Position numbers and translations under genes: made by a program. The notes under the pieces were generated by a model, which did no database searches, had not been told where the DNA came from, and saw only the letters and a program-made list of their open reading frames with translations. A DNA stretch of 6,599 nt from Candidatus Sabulitectum sp. (GTDB lineage: Bacteria > Fermentibacterota > Fermentibacteria > Fermentibacterales > JCC-6), in assembly GCA_029934845.1 (NCBI GenBank), contig JAOZLN010000145.1, positions 1 to 6,599 on the forward strand, given 5' to 3'. Positions 1-6,134 of the stretch are shown here, piece by piece. How positions within the stretch are numbered: the first letter of the stretch is position 1; the number at the start of each line of letters is the position of its first letter.

Positions 1-69
1 TGAGTGTAGTTCTGCCTCAGTACTCGTACCAGCAAGAAGTGCAAAAATCACGGTTGTTACAAAAAGCAT
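1..69 (-). CDS. N-terminus of a secreted protein (partial, runs off the left edge)
   Basis: Reading the minus strand from an ATG at 69-67 gives 23 uninterrupted codons, MLFVTTVIFALLAG followed by TSTEAELHS, up to the window edge. A short hydrophobic core of about 11 residues followed by small residues (AGTSTEA) looks like a Sec signal peptide with cleavage near residue 16-19, although the positively charged n-region is missing. A weak GGA (GGAATAAATT before the ATG) could serve as ribosome binding site. Only the export signal is visible, so the function of the mature protein cannot be told. It lies on the same strand as, and downstream of, the sorting-domain-like remnant at 191-331. With so few codons, chance cannot be excluded. 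Confidence 0.45.
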   Translation of the reverse strand, partial: MLFVTTVIFALLAGTSTEAELHS

Positions 70-138
70 AATTTATTCCAAATCTTTTTTGATCTTCAGC
101 AAATATACATTGATCTGAGTTTTTTATTCCCTGCAATA

Positions 139-169
139 TTTAACCACCGTAGATTGACCGGGGGTTAAA
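139..169. repeat. Imperfect inverted repeat, possible weak terminator
   Basis: TTTAACC (139-145) is complementary to GGTTAAA (163-169), with a 17-nt interval that can add a few C-G pairs. It sits just past the stop codon of the minus-strand remnant at 191-331, where a terminator would be expected. No clear T-run follows on either strand, so a rho-independent terminator is not well supported. Confidence 0.2.
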
Positions 170-190
170 AACGAATCAGACCTGAAACGT

Positions 191-331
191 TTACTTGATT
201 ACAGCTACAGTTCTGCTTATAGCGAAACCGTTTGCTGTCTCAATTTTGAGGATGATATAGACTCCTGCATTTTCCGGGGTGAGTACTCCATAGCCGTTTT
301 GTACTTCATATGAATAATTGAAGGGTTTTTC
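191..331 (-). pseudogene. C-terminal remnant resembling a type IX secretion sorting domain
   Basis: On the minus strand, 46 codons are open from 331 down to a TAA at 193-191. The peptide ends in GYGVLTPENAGVYIILKIET followed by ANGFAISRTVAVIK. The pattern of a small beta-rich domain with an (A/S)GVYI strand, a hydrophobic strand, a polar turn and a final short strand ending in V-I-K at the very C-terminus is what the last part of T9SS type A sorting domains looks like (typically GVY-[FIV]-x-[KR]-[LI] ... K-x-[LIV]-[LIV]-[LIV]). Such domains direct secreted proteins of FCB-group bacteria through the outer membrane. The frame is closed upstream by a TGA at 334-332 and has no start codon or body, so I read it as the tail of a gene truncated by deletion or decay. 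Alternatives are a frameshift at about 332 or chance resemblance. Confidence 0.45.
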
Positions 332-482
332 TCAATGGCAATGATTAGTGGGTGCAGTAGGAGCCGAAGAATAGCGTTGAATGCGAATGCCGCTGATCGG
401 AAACCATACCCGTACGGACAAATATGAAGGAGGAGAGGAGATTACGATAGACAACTTATGTGCAGCGCTTTGCGGAATAGTC

Positions 483-510
483 TTGACTTTTGTGCAAAGT
501 GTTGCATAAT
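483..510 (+). promoter_or_regulatory. Sigma70-type promoter placing the start of transcription at or near the ATPase ATG
   Basis: TTGACT (483-488, five of six matches to TTGACA) and CATAAT (505-510, five of six matches to TATAAT) are separated by 16 nt. Transcription would begin around 516-518, which coincides with the preferred ATG at 518. The mRNA would then be leaderless or have a leader of one or two bases, consistent with the lack of a Shine-Dalgarno before 518. Confidence 0.5.
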
Positions 511-517
511 AGTCATT

Positions 518-1657
518 ATGAAACGATATCTTGAGGAAAGAATTGTCGCTGATCTGGAGAAGAAAATGGTGCTTCTTACCGGGCCCAGGCAGGTGGGAAA
601 GACGTATCTTTCAAAGCAGATTGCCAGGGAATACTTCAATAGGTCCTGTTACTTGAATTTCGATAACAGTATTGATGCAAGAGTTATTGTGGAGCAGAGC
701 TGGCCGGGTGATGTTGATTTACTCATTCTGGATGAGTTACATAAAATGTCCGGCTGGAAGCAGTACCTTAAGGGTGTGTATGATACTAAGCAATCTGAAT
801 GCGCCATGCTGGTTACAGGCAGTTCCAGGATGGATACTTTCAGGCAGGCAGGGGAATCCCTGGCCGGGCGTTACTTTCATTACAGATTGTGGCCGCTTTC
901 AGTGGCAGAGTTGAAAAGTAGATTCAAGCCACGGGAGGCATTCAGCCTTCTTCAGAAATACGGAGGCTTTCCAGAGCCATTTCTAAGCGGCGATGCAATA
1001 TATGCGAACCGCTGGAGATCACAGTACTTTACAGATCTTATCAGGGAAGATATTCTGGAGTTCGGCAGGCTTCAGGAAATTCGGGTTATGCGGACTCTGC
1101 TTGAACTGTTAAGGAAGCGGGTCGGATCTCCACTGTCTTATACCTCCATTGCCGAAGATCTGCAGGTGGCACCCAATACAGTACGGCGGTATGTGGAAAT
1201 TCTTGAAGCTCTTCACATTGTTTTCCTTGTTCGACCTCATCACGCGAATATTGCAAGAGCAATTATGAAGATGCCCAAGCTCTACTTTCATGATTCCGGA
1301 TATGTTCAGGGAGATGAAGGAGTTATCGTCGAGAATGTCGCTGCAATCTGCTTAAGAAAACATGCAGATTTCAGATCCGATGTTTCAGGAGATAAGGTTG
1401 AACTTTGTTACATCCGTACTAAGGAAAAGCATGAAGTTGATTTTGCAGTGATCTGTAATGATCAGCCCGAAGTGTTGATTGAGGTGAAGACTGCCAGTAC
1501 AAAAGTTACACCGAGTTTGAAACTACTGGGGGAAAAGCTGCCGGGGGTGAAGAGAGTGCATCTTGTAAGAGACCTGCGACTGGAGCAGGATAAGGATGGT
1601 ATTCTTGTAAGAAATCTGGCCCAGTGGCTTGCAGGTATCGATGTCATGTACTCTTAA
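518..1657 (+). CDS. AAA+ ATPase with DUF4143 C-terminal domain (AAA_14/DUF4143 family)
   Basis: A 379-residue ATP-binding protein, close to the usual family length. Visible in order: the family N-terminus (MKRYLEERIVADL), Walker A GPRQVGKT (22-29), Walker B LLILDE (68-73), the VTGSSR sensor-like strand (99-104), the GESLAGRYFHYRLWPLS block (112-128) typical of this family, a winged-helix-like segment (about 201-240, SIAEDLQVAPNTVRRYVEIL), and a C-terminal PD-(D/E)xK-like core with D308 in HEVDFAV and E322-x-K324 in LIEVK. The family is widespread, often as isolated genes, and its biological role is not settled; DNA binding or nuclease activity is inferred only from the folds. An in-frame ATG at 458 would add 20 residues, but its purine-rich stretch (427-440) lies 17 or more nt upstream, the extension does not resemble the family, and a promoter lies inside it; hence the start at 518. 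It ends 56 nt before the U32 gene and appears unrelated to the aromatic cluster. Confidence 0.88.
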   Translation: MKRYLEERIVADLEKKMVLLTGPRQVGKTYLSKQIAREYFNRSCYLNFDNSIDARVIVEQSWPGDVDLLILDELHKMSGWKQYLKGVYDTKQSECAMLVTGSSRMDTFRQAGESLAGRYFHYRLWPLSVAELKSRFKPREAFSLLQKYGGFPEPFLSGDAIYANRWRSQYFTDLIREDILEFGRLQEIRVMRTLLELLRKRVGSPLSYTSIAEDLQVAPNTVRRYVEILEALHIVFLVRPHHANIARAIMKMPKLYFHDSGYVQGDEGVIVENVAAICLRKHADFRSDVSGDKVELCYIRTKEKHEVDFAVICNDQPEVLIEVKTASTKVTPSLKLLGEKLPGVKRVHLVRDLRLEQDKDGILVRNLAQWLAGIDVMYS

Positions 1658-1713
1658 AGATTTTCGTGTATTGTTCAGCAGAGGTTTGTGTGAACCCTGA
1701 CCGTGAGGAAATT

Positions 1714-2967
1714 ATGAATAAAGAAACCGGTGTAGAAATTATGGCTCCTGCAGGCTCTTACGAGTCTTTGATGGCTGCGGTAAATGCAGGGGCAACTTCT
1801 ATATACTTTGGTGTTGGGAATCTGAATATGAGATCAAAGTCTGCTAACTTTGAGCTGGATGATCTTGTTAAGGTTGCCGGGATATGTTCGAAGAATAAGG
1901 TAAGAAGCTATCTGACATTGAATACCATCATGTACGATGAGGATCTGGTTGATGCCAGACATATGTGTGATCTGGCCATGCTGGCAAAGCTGAGTGCGGT
2001 AATTGCTTCAGATATTTCCGTGATCCAGTATGCAAGATCCGTGGGTCTTGAGGTGCATATCTCAACACAGCTGAATGTAGCAAATGTAGAGGCAGTAAAG
2101 TTTTTCTCGAAGTTTGCTGATGTCATAGTGCTTGCAAGAGAGTTGTCACTTGGGCAGATCGAACATATCTGCCACGAGATCAAAAGAGAGAATATCTGTG
2201 GACCATCCGGAGAGCAGGTTAAGATCGAAGTGTTCATTCACGGTGCCATGTGCGTGGCTATCTCCGGTAAATGCTACATGAGCCTTGCTCAGTACAACAG
2301 TTCCGCAAACAGGGGAAGATGTCTGCAGACTTGTCGAAGGCGATACAGGGTTATTGATGAGGAAACAGATGAAGAGTTGATAATTGACAACAAATTTGTG
2401 ATGTCTCCCAAAGACATGTGTACCATCAAGATGCTGGACAAGTTGATTAATGCCGGTGTTGGTGTGCTGAAGATAGAGGGCAGGGCAAGGGGCCCGGAGT
2501 ATGTTGATACTGTGGTGAGGCAGTACAGAAAAGCACTGACACTGATTGCTGCGGAAGAATATGATGATCAGCGCAAGGATGAATTGGAAAAAGAGCTGAA
2601 AAAAGTTTTTAACAGGGGTTTCTGGGAGAATGGATACTATCTGGGAAAAAGGCTGGGAGACTGGTCCGGAGCTTACGGATCCCAGGCAACCACAAAAAAG
2701 ATTCTGGTTGGCAGAGTAGTTAATTTCTATAAAAAAGTAATGATAGCCGAGATCCTGGTTGAATCCGGGGAGATAAGCAGAGAAGATCAGTTAGCGTTCA
2801 CAGGAACAACCACCGGTATTGTTTATTCTAAAGTGAATATGATTCTTGACAGCTCTGATGTGGAGACTGCCCTGTTGAAAAAAGGAAGCACAGGAACGAT
2901 CAAGCTTGAAGAGGTCGTGAGGAGGAATGACAAAGTATTCCTTATTAAGCCGAGAAATGAAAGCTAG
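1714..2967 (+). CDS. U32-family protein (peptidase U32 / RNA-hydroxylase-like), putative 4Fe-4S enzyme
   Basis: A 417-residue U32 protein. The N-terminal TIM-barrel-like part begins with APAGSYESLMAAVNAGAT (11-28) and IYFGVGNLNMR. The signature block IEVFIHGAMCVAISGKCYMS and NRGRCLQTCRRRY carries C180, C187, C203 and C207 (spacing 6, 15, 3), as in U32 proteins that bind a 4Fe-4S cluster. SPKDMCTIKML and LKIEGRARGPEYVDTVVRQY follow, then a C-terminal small beta-barrel domain with the FTGTTTGIV motif. Members were first called collagenase-like peptidases, but characterised ones are RNA hydroxylases (TrhP/YegQ on tRNA U34, RlhA on 23S rRNA) or ubiquinone-hydroxylation factors (UbiU/UbiV). Length and domain order are nearest to the TrhP/YrrO group; the ICGPSGE insertion suggests a sister subfamily whose substrate I cannot name. 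The start at 1714 is chosen for its GTGAGGA ribosome site (1703-1709) and family alignment. It heads the aroA-aroC-chorismate mutase cluster. Confidence 0.9.
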   Translation: MNKETGVEIMAPAGSYESLMAAVNAGATSIYFGVGNLNMRSKSANFELDDLVKVAGICSKNKVRSYLTLNTIMYDEDLVDARHMCDLAMLAKLSAVIASDISVIQYARSVGLEVHISTQLNVANVEAVKFFSKFADVIVLARELSLGQIEHICHEIKRENICGPSGEQVKIEVFIHGAMCVAISGKCYMSLAQYNSSANRGRCLQTCRRRYRVIDEETDEELIIDNKFVMSPKDMCTIKMLDKLINAGVGVLKIEGRARGPEYVDTVVRQYRKALTLIAAEEYDDQRKDELEKELKKVFNRGFWENGYYLGKRLGDWSGAYGSQATTKKILVGRVVNFYKKVMIAEILVESGEISREDQLAFTGTTTGIVYSKVNMILDSSDVETALLKKGSTGTIKLEEVVRRNDKVFLIKPRNES

Positions 2968-3088
2968 GGCAATTGCAGGTGTGCTGATAAAAAGTGTGTA
3001 TGCTGTTACCTGGGTTTGTCATTCTGGGAATTTCAGTATTCCTGGAAGCCCAGCGCGAGTTGCAGGGGTAAACAGGGAGTTCTTGTGA
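2957..3088 (+). CDS. Possible 43-residue small ORF bridging the U32 gene and aroA
   Basis: An ATG at 2957, inside the last codons of the U32 gene, opens 43 codons ending at TGA 3086-3088. It overlaps the U32 gene by 11 nt, and its stop forms a GTGA with the preferred GTG start of aroA, the same style of 4-nt overlap as aroC with the mutase (ATGA). The peptide starts MKARAIAGVLIKSVYAVTWV, basic then hydrophobic, with one Cys at 21; I recognise no family. Only a poor ribosome site (CCGAG, 2951-2955) precedes it, so it would rely on reinitiation after U32. It could be a coupling leader that carries ribosomes to aroA, a real microprotein, or chance in a 117-nt gap. Confidence 0.3.
   Translation: MKARAIAGVLIKSVYAVTWVCHSGNFSIPGSPARVAGVNREFL
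3074..3079 (+). promoter_or_regulatory. Ribosome binding site deciding the aroA start
   Basis: AGGGAG lies 5 nt before the GTG at 3085, an ideal spacing. The only longer in-frame alternative, TTG at 3016, has no Shine-Dalgarno in front of it. This site is the main reason to start aroA at 3085. Confidence 0.6.
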
Positions 3089-4383
3089 ATGATCTGAGAA
3101 TACACATTCCCGGAAGCAAATACATAGCGAACAGAGTGCTTTTGATCTCTGCGCTTACCCACGGTAAATCGGTTATCTCCAATGTACCCGACAATCAGGA
3201 CATAGAGCTGCTGCTTGAATCATTACGCAGCATTGGTGTCTGCTTCCGCACATTTGAGGTCGGGGATCATGGGCAGAAGAAACTGGAAGTATGGGGAATA
3301 AGATCCTCGTGCTGTGACTTGAAAAAAGACATAAAAATAAATGTTGGTGAATCGGGAACTCTGCTTAGATTTGTTACGGGTCTTGCATGTCTGCTTCATG
3401 GGAAGACAGAGATCACAGCAGGGAGCAGGAACAAAGAAAGACCCATCCAGCCTCTTGTTCAAGCGTTGAATGACCTTGGAGCTGAGGTTGTGGTTGCAAC
3501 CGGTGAAAGTTTGTACCCAATTAGAATTGCAAATGGATTGACAGGAGGCAGAACTGTTCTTGCAGGAGATATCAGCAGCCAGTTCATCAGCTCTCTTTTG
3601 ATAGTTTCTCCGTATGCTGAAGAAGATGTAGAGATCAAGGTTATGAAACCAATAGTATCAGCGGGCTACATAGATATGACAATAAGAGAGATGGAAAGAT
3701 TCGGGGTTGCTGCAAAAAGAATCACTGGTGAAAAGTATGATCTGCTTCGGATCAAGGCAGGGCAGAGGTACCTGCCACAGGAAGTGAGTATTCCCAAAGA
3801 CTGGAGCTCTGCTAACTATCTGCTGGCTGCATCTGTCATACTTAACAGAAAGATAGTGATCAATCAGATCGATCTGAGATCGAACCCCGGAGAATCCGAG
3901 TTTGTTGCAATTCTGGGAAGAATGGGTTGCAGGATAAATACAGAATCCAGCAGTGTATCAATTCTTGATTCGGAGAACCTGAACGGGGTAGAAGTTGATA
4001 TGAAAGACAGCCCTGACTCCGTTCTTACACTGCTTGCTGTTGCATTGTTTGCCAGGGGAACCACCATTGTGAAAAATATCAGCCATCTGATTCACAAGGA
4101 GAGTGACAGGATAAAACAGGTAGAAACGGAATTGAAGAAAATCGGAGCAGACATAAAAACCACGGAAGATTCAATAACTGTAGTGGGACAGAGCACTCTT
4201 TTTGCCGCTGTTGTTGAATCTCACAATGACCATCGACTGGCCATGTGTCTGGGGTTGATAAATATGAGAAATAGAGCTATGACAATAGTGAATATGGAAT
4301 GTGTGAGGAAATCATTTCCGGAGTTCTGGGAATGCATGAAGAAAATTGATGAAGGTGGTGAGGAATGCCTGGAGATTCAATAG
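3085..4383 (+). CDS. aroA: 3-phosphoshikimate 1-carboxyvinyltransferase (EPSP synthase)
   Basis: Transfers the enolpyruvyl group of PEP to shikimate-3-phosphate, the sixth shikimate-pathway step, in the cytoplasm. 432 residues against 427 in E. coli. Visible landmarks: IHIPGSKYIANR (K12, R17), GESGTLLRF (88-96), RNKERPI with R115, SSQF (164-167), S192 and Y195 in VSAGYID, D311 in DSPD, HKESDR with K338, E339 and R342, NDHR with R384, and K409 in RKSFPEF. D311 and K338 are 27 apart, exactly as catalytic D313 and K340 in E. coli. The residue after K12 is Tyr where E. coli has the substrate-contacting Ser23, and GESGT replaces the E. coli GNAGT, a form I associate with Gram-positive and archaeal enzymes. 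Start GTG 3085 is chosen by its ribosome site; a TTG at 3016 would add 23 residues and cannot be fully excluded because the N-terminal strand is then rather short. It overlaps aroC by 19 nt. Confidence 0.95.
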   Translation: MNDLRIHIPGSKYIANRVLLISALTHGKSVISNVPDNQDIELLLESLRSIGVCFRTFEVGDHGQKKLEVWGIRSSCCDLKKDIKINVGESGTLLRFVTGLACLLHGKTEITAGSRNKERPIQPLVQALNDLGAEVVVATGESLYPIRIANGLTGGRTVLAGDISSQFISSLLIVSPYAEEDVEIKVMKPIVSAGYIDMTIREMERFGVAAKRITGEKYDLLRIKAGQRYLPQEVSIPKDWSSANYLLAASVILNRKIVINQIDLRSNPGESEFVAILGRMGCRINTESSSVSILDSENLNGVEVDMKDSPDSVLTLLAVALFARGTTIVKNISHLIHKESDRIKQVETELKKIGADIKTTEDSITVVGQSTLFAAVVESHNDHRLAMCLGLINMRNRAMTIVNMECVRKSFPEFWECMKKIDEGGEECLEIQ

Positions 4384-5459
4384 GAAAGATGTTTAAGGTC
4401 AATGTGTGGGGCGAGTCTCATGGCCCTTCGCTCGGTGCTGTTATTGAAGGTTGCCCGCCTGGTATTGAATTGGATCTGAAGAGAATTCAGGAAGAATTGA
4501 ACAGAAGGAAGCCGGGCAGGAACAGCTTTGTAAGCAACAGGCGGGAAGAGGACAGGTTTGAGATCCATTCCGGCTTGTTCAAGGGGAAGACCACCGGAAC
4601 TCCAATAAGTGTCATCATTAAGAATGATGGTTTCAAAAAAGAGAATTATGAAGAACTGGGCGAGATTTTCAGGCCTGGGCATGCGGATTTCACATATCAG
4701 GCAAAATATGGAATAAGGGACTACTACGGTGGCGGAAGAAGCTCTGCAAGACTTACCGCTCCCATTGTTGTTGCCGGTGCCATCGCCAGGCAGATCTTAA
4801 GAGATGAACTGGGAATAGAGATACTGGCCTATGTGAAACAGATCGGAAGTGTTGAGGCAGCCACCACTACCGATGAAGTTACTTCGAATTCTCTGGCTGG
4901 CAGCCTGATAAATTTTCCTGACAAATATAGAGAAGCTGAAATTCTTGCACTGCTGGAAAGGTTGCAGGAAGAAGGCAATTCAATAGGTGGTATTGTGGAA
5001 TGCACAGTAAGGAATACACCAGCAGGTTTAGGTGAACCGTTGTTTGGTAAGCTGGACGCAGATCTGGCTGCAGCAATGATGGGTCTGAATGCGGTGAAGG
5101 GATTTGAGCTTGGCAACGGCTTTGAATGTGTTGAGTTAACAGGAAAAGAAAACAATGATGAGTTCACTGTAATTGAGGGCGATACTGTTACCATTACTAA
5201 TCGCTCCGGGGGAATACAGGGAGGCATATCCAACGGAATGCCTATTGTCTTTCGTGTTGTATTCAAAGCAACACCAAGCATCTCACAAAAGCAGAGAACC
5301 GTTGACATTCATGGAGAGAAAAAAGAAATACAGATCCAGGGGGATCATGACATCTGTGTTGCGATCCGTGCAGTACCAGTTGTTGAGGCATTGGCTGCAA
5401 TCGTCCTCTGCGATCACTACTTAAGGCACAGAGGGCAGTGTGGAGTCATAAAGAAATGA
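4365..5459 (+). CDS. aroC: Chorismate synthase
   Basis: Converts EPSP to chorismate by trans-1,4 elimination using reduced FMN; a cytoplasmic tetramer in characterised members. 364 residues, full length (E. coli about 361). Motifs: GESHG with H19, NRRKPG and NRREEDRF, TTGTP, RPGHADFTY with the second catalytic His at 106, GGGRSSAR (R125, R129), GGISNGMPI, and IRAVPVVEALAAIVL with R335. The start at 4365 aligns MPGDSIGKMF with the E. coli N-terminus and follows GTGAGG (4358-4363) with very short spacing; ATG 4389 would remove conserved residues. Odd: the C-terminal signature normally read as R-H-D-P is D327-H-D329-I here, so the usually invariant Arg is Asp. The rest of the active site is intact, so I expect function, perhaps altered. 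It overlaps aroA by 19 nt and the mutase by 4 nt. Confidence 0.96.
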   Translation: MPGDSIGKMFKVNVWGESHGPSLGAVIEGCPPGIELDLKRIQEELNRRKPGRNSFVSNRREEDRFEIHSGLFKGKTTGTPISVIIKNDGFKKENYEELGEIFRPGHADFTYQAKYGIRDYYGGGRSSARLTAPIVVAGAIARQILRDELGIEILAYVKQIGSVEAATTTDEVTSNSLAGSLINFPDKYREAEILALLERLQEEGNSIGGIVECTVRNTPAGLGEPLFGKLDADLAAAMMGLNAVKGFELGNGFECVELTGKENNDEFTVIEGDTVTITNRSGGIQGGISNGMPIVFRVVFKATPSISQKQRTVDIHGEKKEIQIQGDHDICVAIRAVPVVEALAAIVLCDHYLRHRGQCGVIKK

Positions 5460-5707
5460 ATCAGATTGAAGAATTAAGAAAAGAGATAGATGCAGTCGAC
5501 AGTGAGATATTGAGGCAGCTGAATAAAAGAATAGAGCTGGTCTTTAAGATCAGAGATTGCAAGAGACAAGGCAATTTGCCTGTTGAAGATATTACCAGGG
5601 AAGAAGATATAATTTCAAATCTCGAATTAGACAAACTTGACGAAAGTTTTGTAAGAGACATTTACAAAACCATCTTCGACCATTCCAAATCAAAACAAAC
5701 TCAGTAA
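5456..5707 (+). CDS. aroQ: Monofunctional chorismate mutase, AroQ class
   Basis: Rearranges chorismate to prephenate, the branch point to phenylalanine and tyrosine. 83 residues, matching the stand-alone AroQ-alpha helical fold. Aligned by eye to the mutase domain of E. coli PheA, every active-site position is kept: R8 (R11), R25 (R28), K36 (K39), D45 (D48), R48 (R51), E49 (E52), S77 (S84) and Q81 (Q88). No prephenate dehydratase, dehydrogenase, DAHP synthase or ACT domain is fused, so no allosteric control is visible. The start ATG at 5456 forms an ATGA with the aroC stop and has GGAG at 5442-5445; an in-frame ATG at 5438 would only add six unrelated residues. Last gene of the cluster. The symbol denotes the AroQ mutase class, not the type II dehydroquinase that sometimes shares this name. 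Confidence 0.9.
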   Translation: MNQIEELRKEIDAVDSEILRQLNKRIELVFKIRDCKRQGNLPVEDITREEDIISNLELDKLDESFVRDIYKTIFDHSKSKQTQ

Positions 5708-5992
5708 ATGAGTCGCTGACACTGCGATCAGAGCAAGAAACCTAAAAACAATTTCCGGTACTTTACGAAAAAATGAATTCGACAGGAGAGGAAATCGCCT
5801 GCGATACATTTGCCTTAATGTAATACCGTTCGGAAAGTTGCTCTGCTCCCTTTCTGACAGGCCATGATGGGGATCACTGCAATGGGCTGAATGCACAACA
5901 CAAATGCAATATGCTTAGTGGAGCATTAGCTGTTTTTGAATCACCTGCTGGTTATGAAATGTTGGTGAATGCTTCTAAATCAGAAAAGAAAT
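5708..5992 (+). other. Gene-poor stretch after the aromatic cluster
   Basis: No convincing gene here. Just after the mutase stop there is a small ACTCA/TGAGT dyad (5699-5713) without a T-run. One plus frame is open on both sides of a single TAA (5818-5820): an upstream piece reading MNSTGEEIACDTFALM from 5773, and about 59 codons after it ending at TGA 5999-6001 with a fragment LTGHDGDHCNGLNAQHKC. It lacks a ribosome site and I recognise no family; it could be gene debris or chance. A 5-bp hairpin ATGCT/AGCAT (5911-5926) followed by TTTTT (5933-5937) is a poor terminator candidate. A 68-codon minus-strand frame (5896-5690) overlaps the mutase end and looks accidental. Confidence 0.4.
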
Positions 5993-6020
5993 TTGACAAA
6001 TGATAAAGTGAGAGTATATG
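5993..6020 (+). promoter_or_regulatory. Candidate sigma70-type promoter for the lipoprotein gene
   Basis: A perfect TTGACA (5993-5998) is followed after 16 nt by TATATG (6015-6020, four of six matches to TATAAT). It would start transcription near 6027 and give a leader of about 108 nt before the ATG at 6135. I see no riboswitch or attenuator structure in that leader. Confidence 0.4.
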
Positions 6021-6134
6021 AAAGGTAAATGGTAGGTTGTAAAAACAAAGGAAATCAGATTGATATGAGATATCCTGTTATTACGTGCTTAGTCATGAGA
6101 TGTAAAGTACATACCAGTTGAAAAGGAGAGAATC

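Noticed and set aside
331..445. Possible 3' end of a group II intron (GAGCCG near 361, CCGTACGGAC near 410, purine-rich tail)
   Set aside because: Word-level resemblance to domain V flanks only. No compact 34-nt hairpin with the AGC triad, tetraloop and bulge can be folded, and there is no reverse transcriptase nearby. A covariance-model search for domain V would decide.
387..509. 40-codon plus ORF starting MPLIGNHTRTDKYEGG
   Set aside because: No ribosome site, overlaps the ATPase promoter, and no recognisable family.
458..517. ATG 458 as the ATPase start (20 extra residues)
   Set aside because: Shine-Dalgarno-like tract too far upstream, a promoter lies within the extension, and the family N-terminus begins at the ATG at 518.
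1624..1713. In-frame ATG 1624 as the U32 start
   Set aside because: It would overlap the ATPase gene and add unrelated residues. The ATG at 1714 has a good ribosome site and fits the family N-terminus.
4829..5308. 159-codon minus-strand ORF inside aroC
   Set aside because: A shadow of aroC codon usage: no ribosome site, Ser/Pro-rich nonsense composition and no family resemblance. The aroC frame explains the conservation.
5690..5896. 68-codon minus-strand ORF overlapping the chorismate mutase end
   Set aside because: No ribosome site, no recognisable motifs, and it overlaps a well-supported gene.
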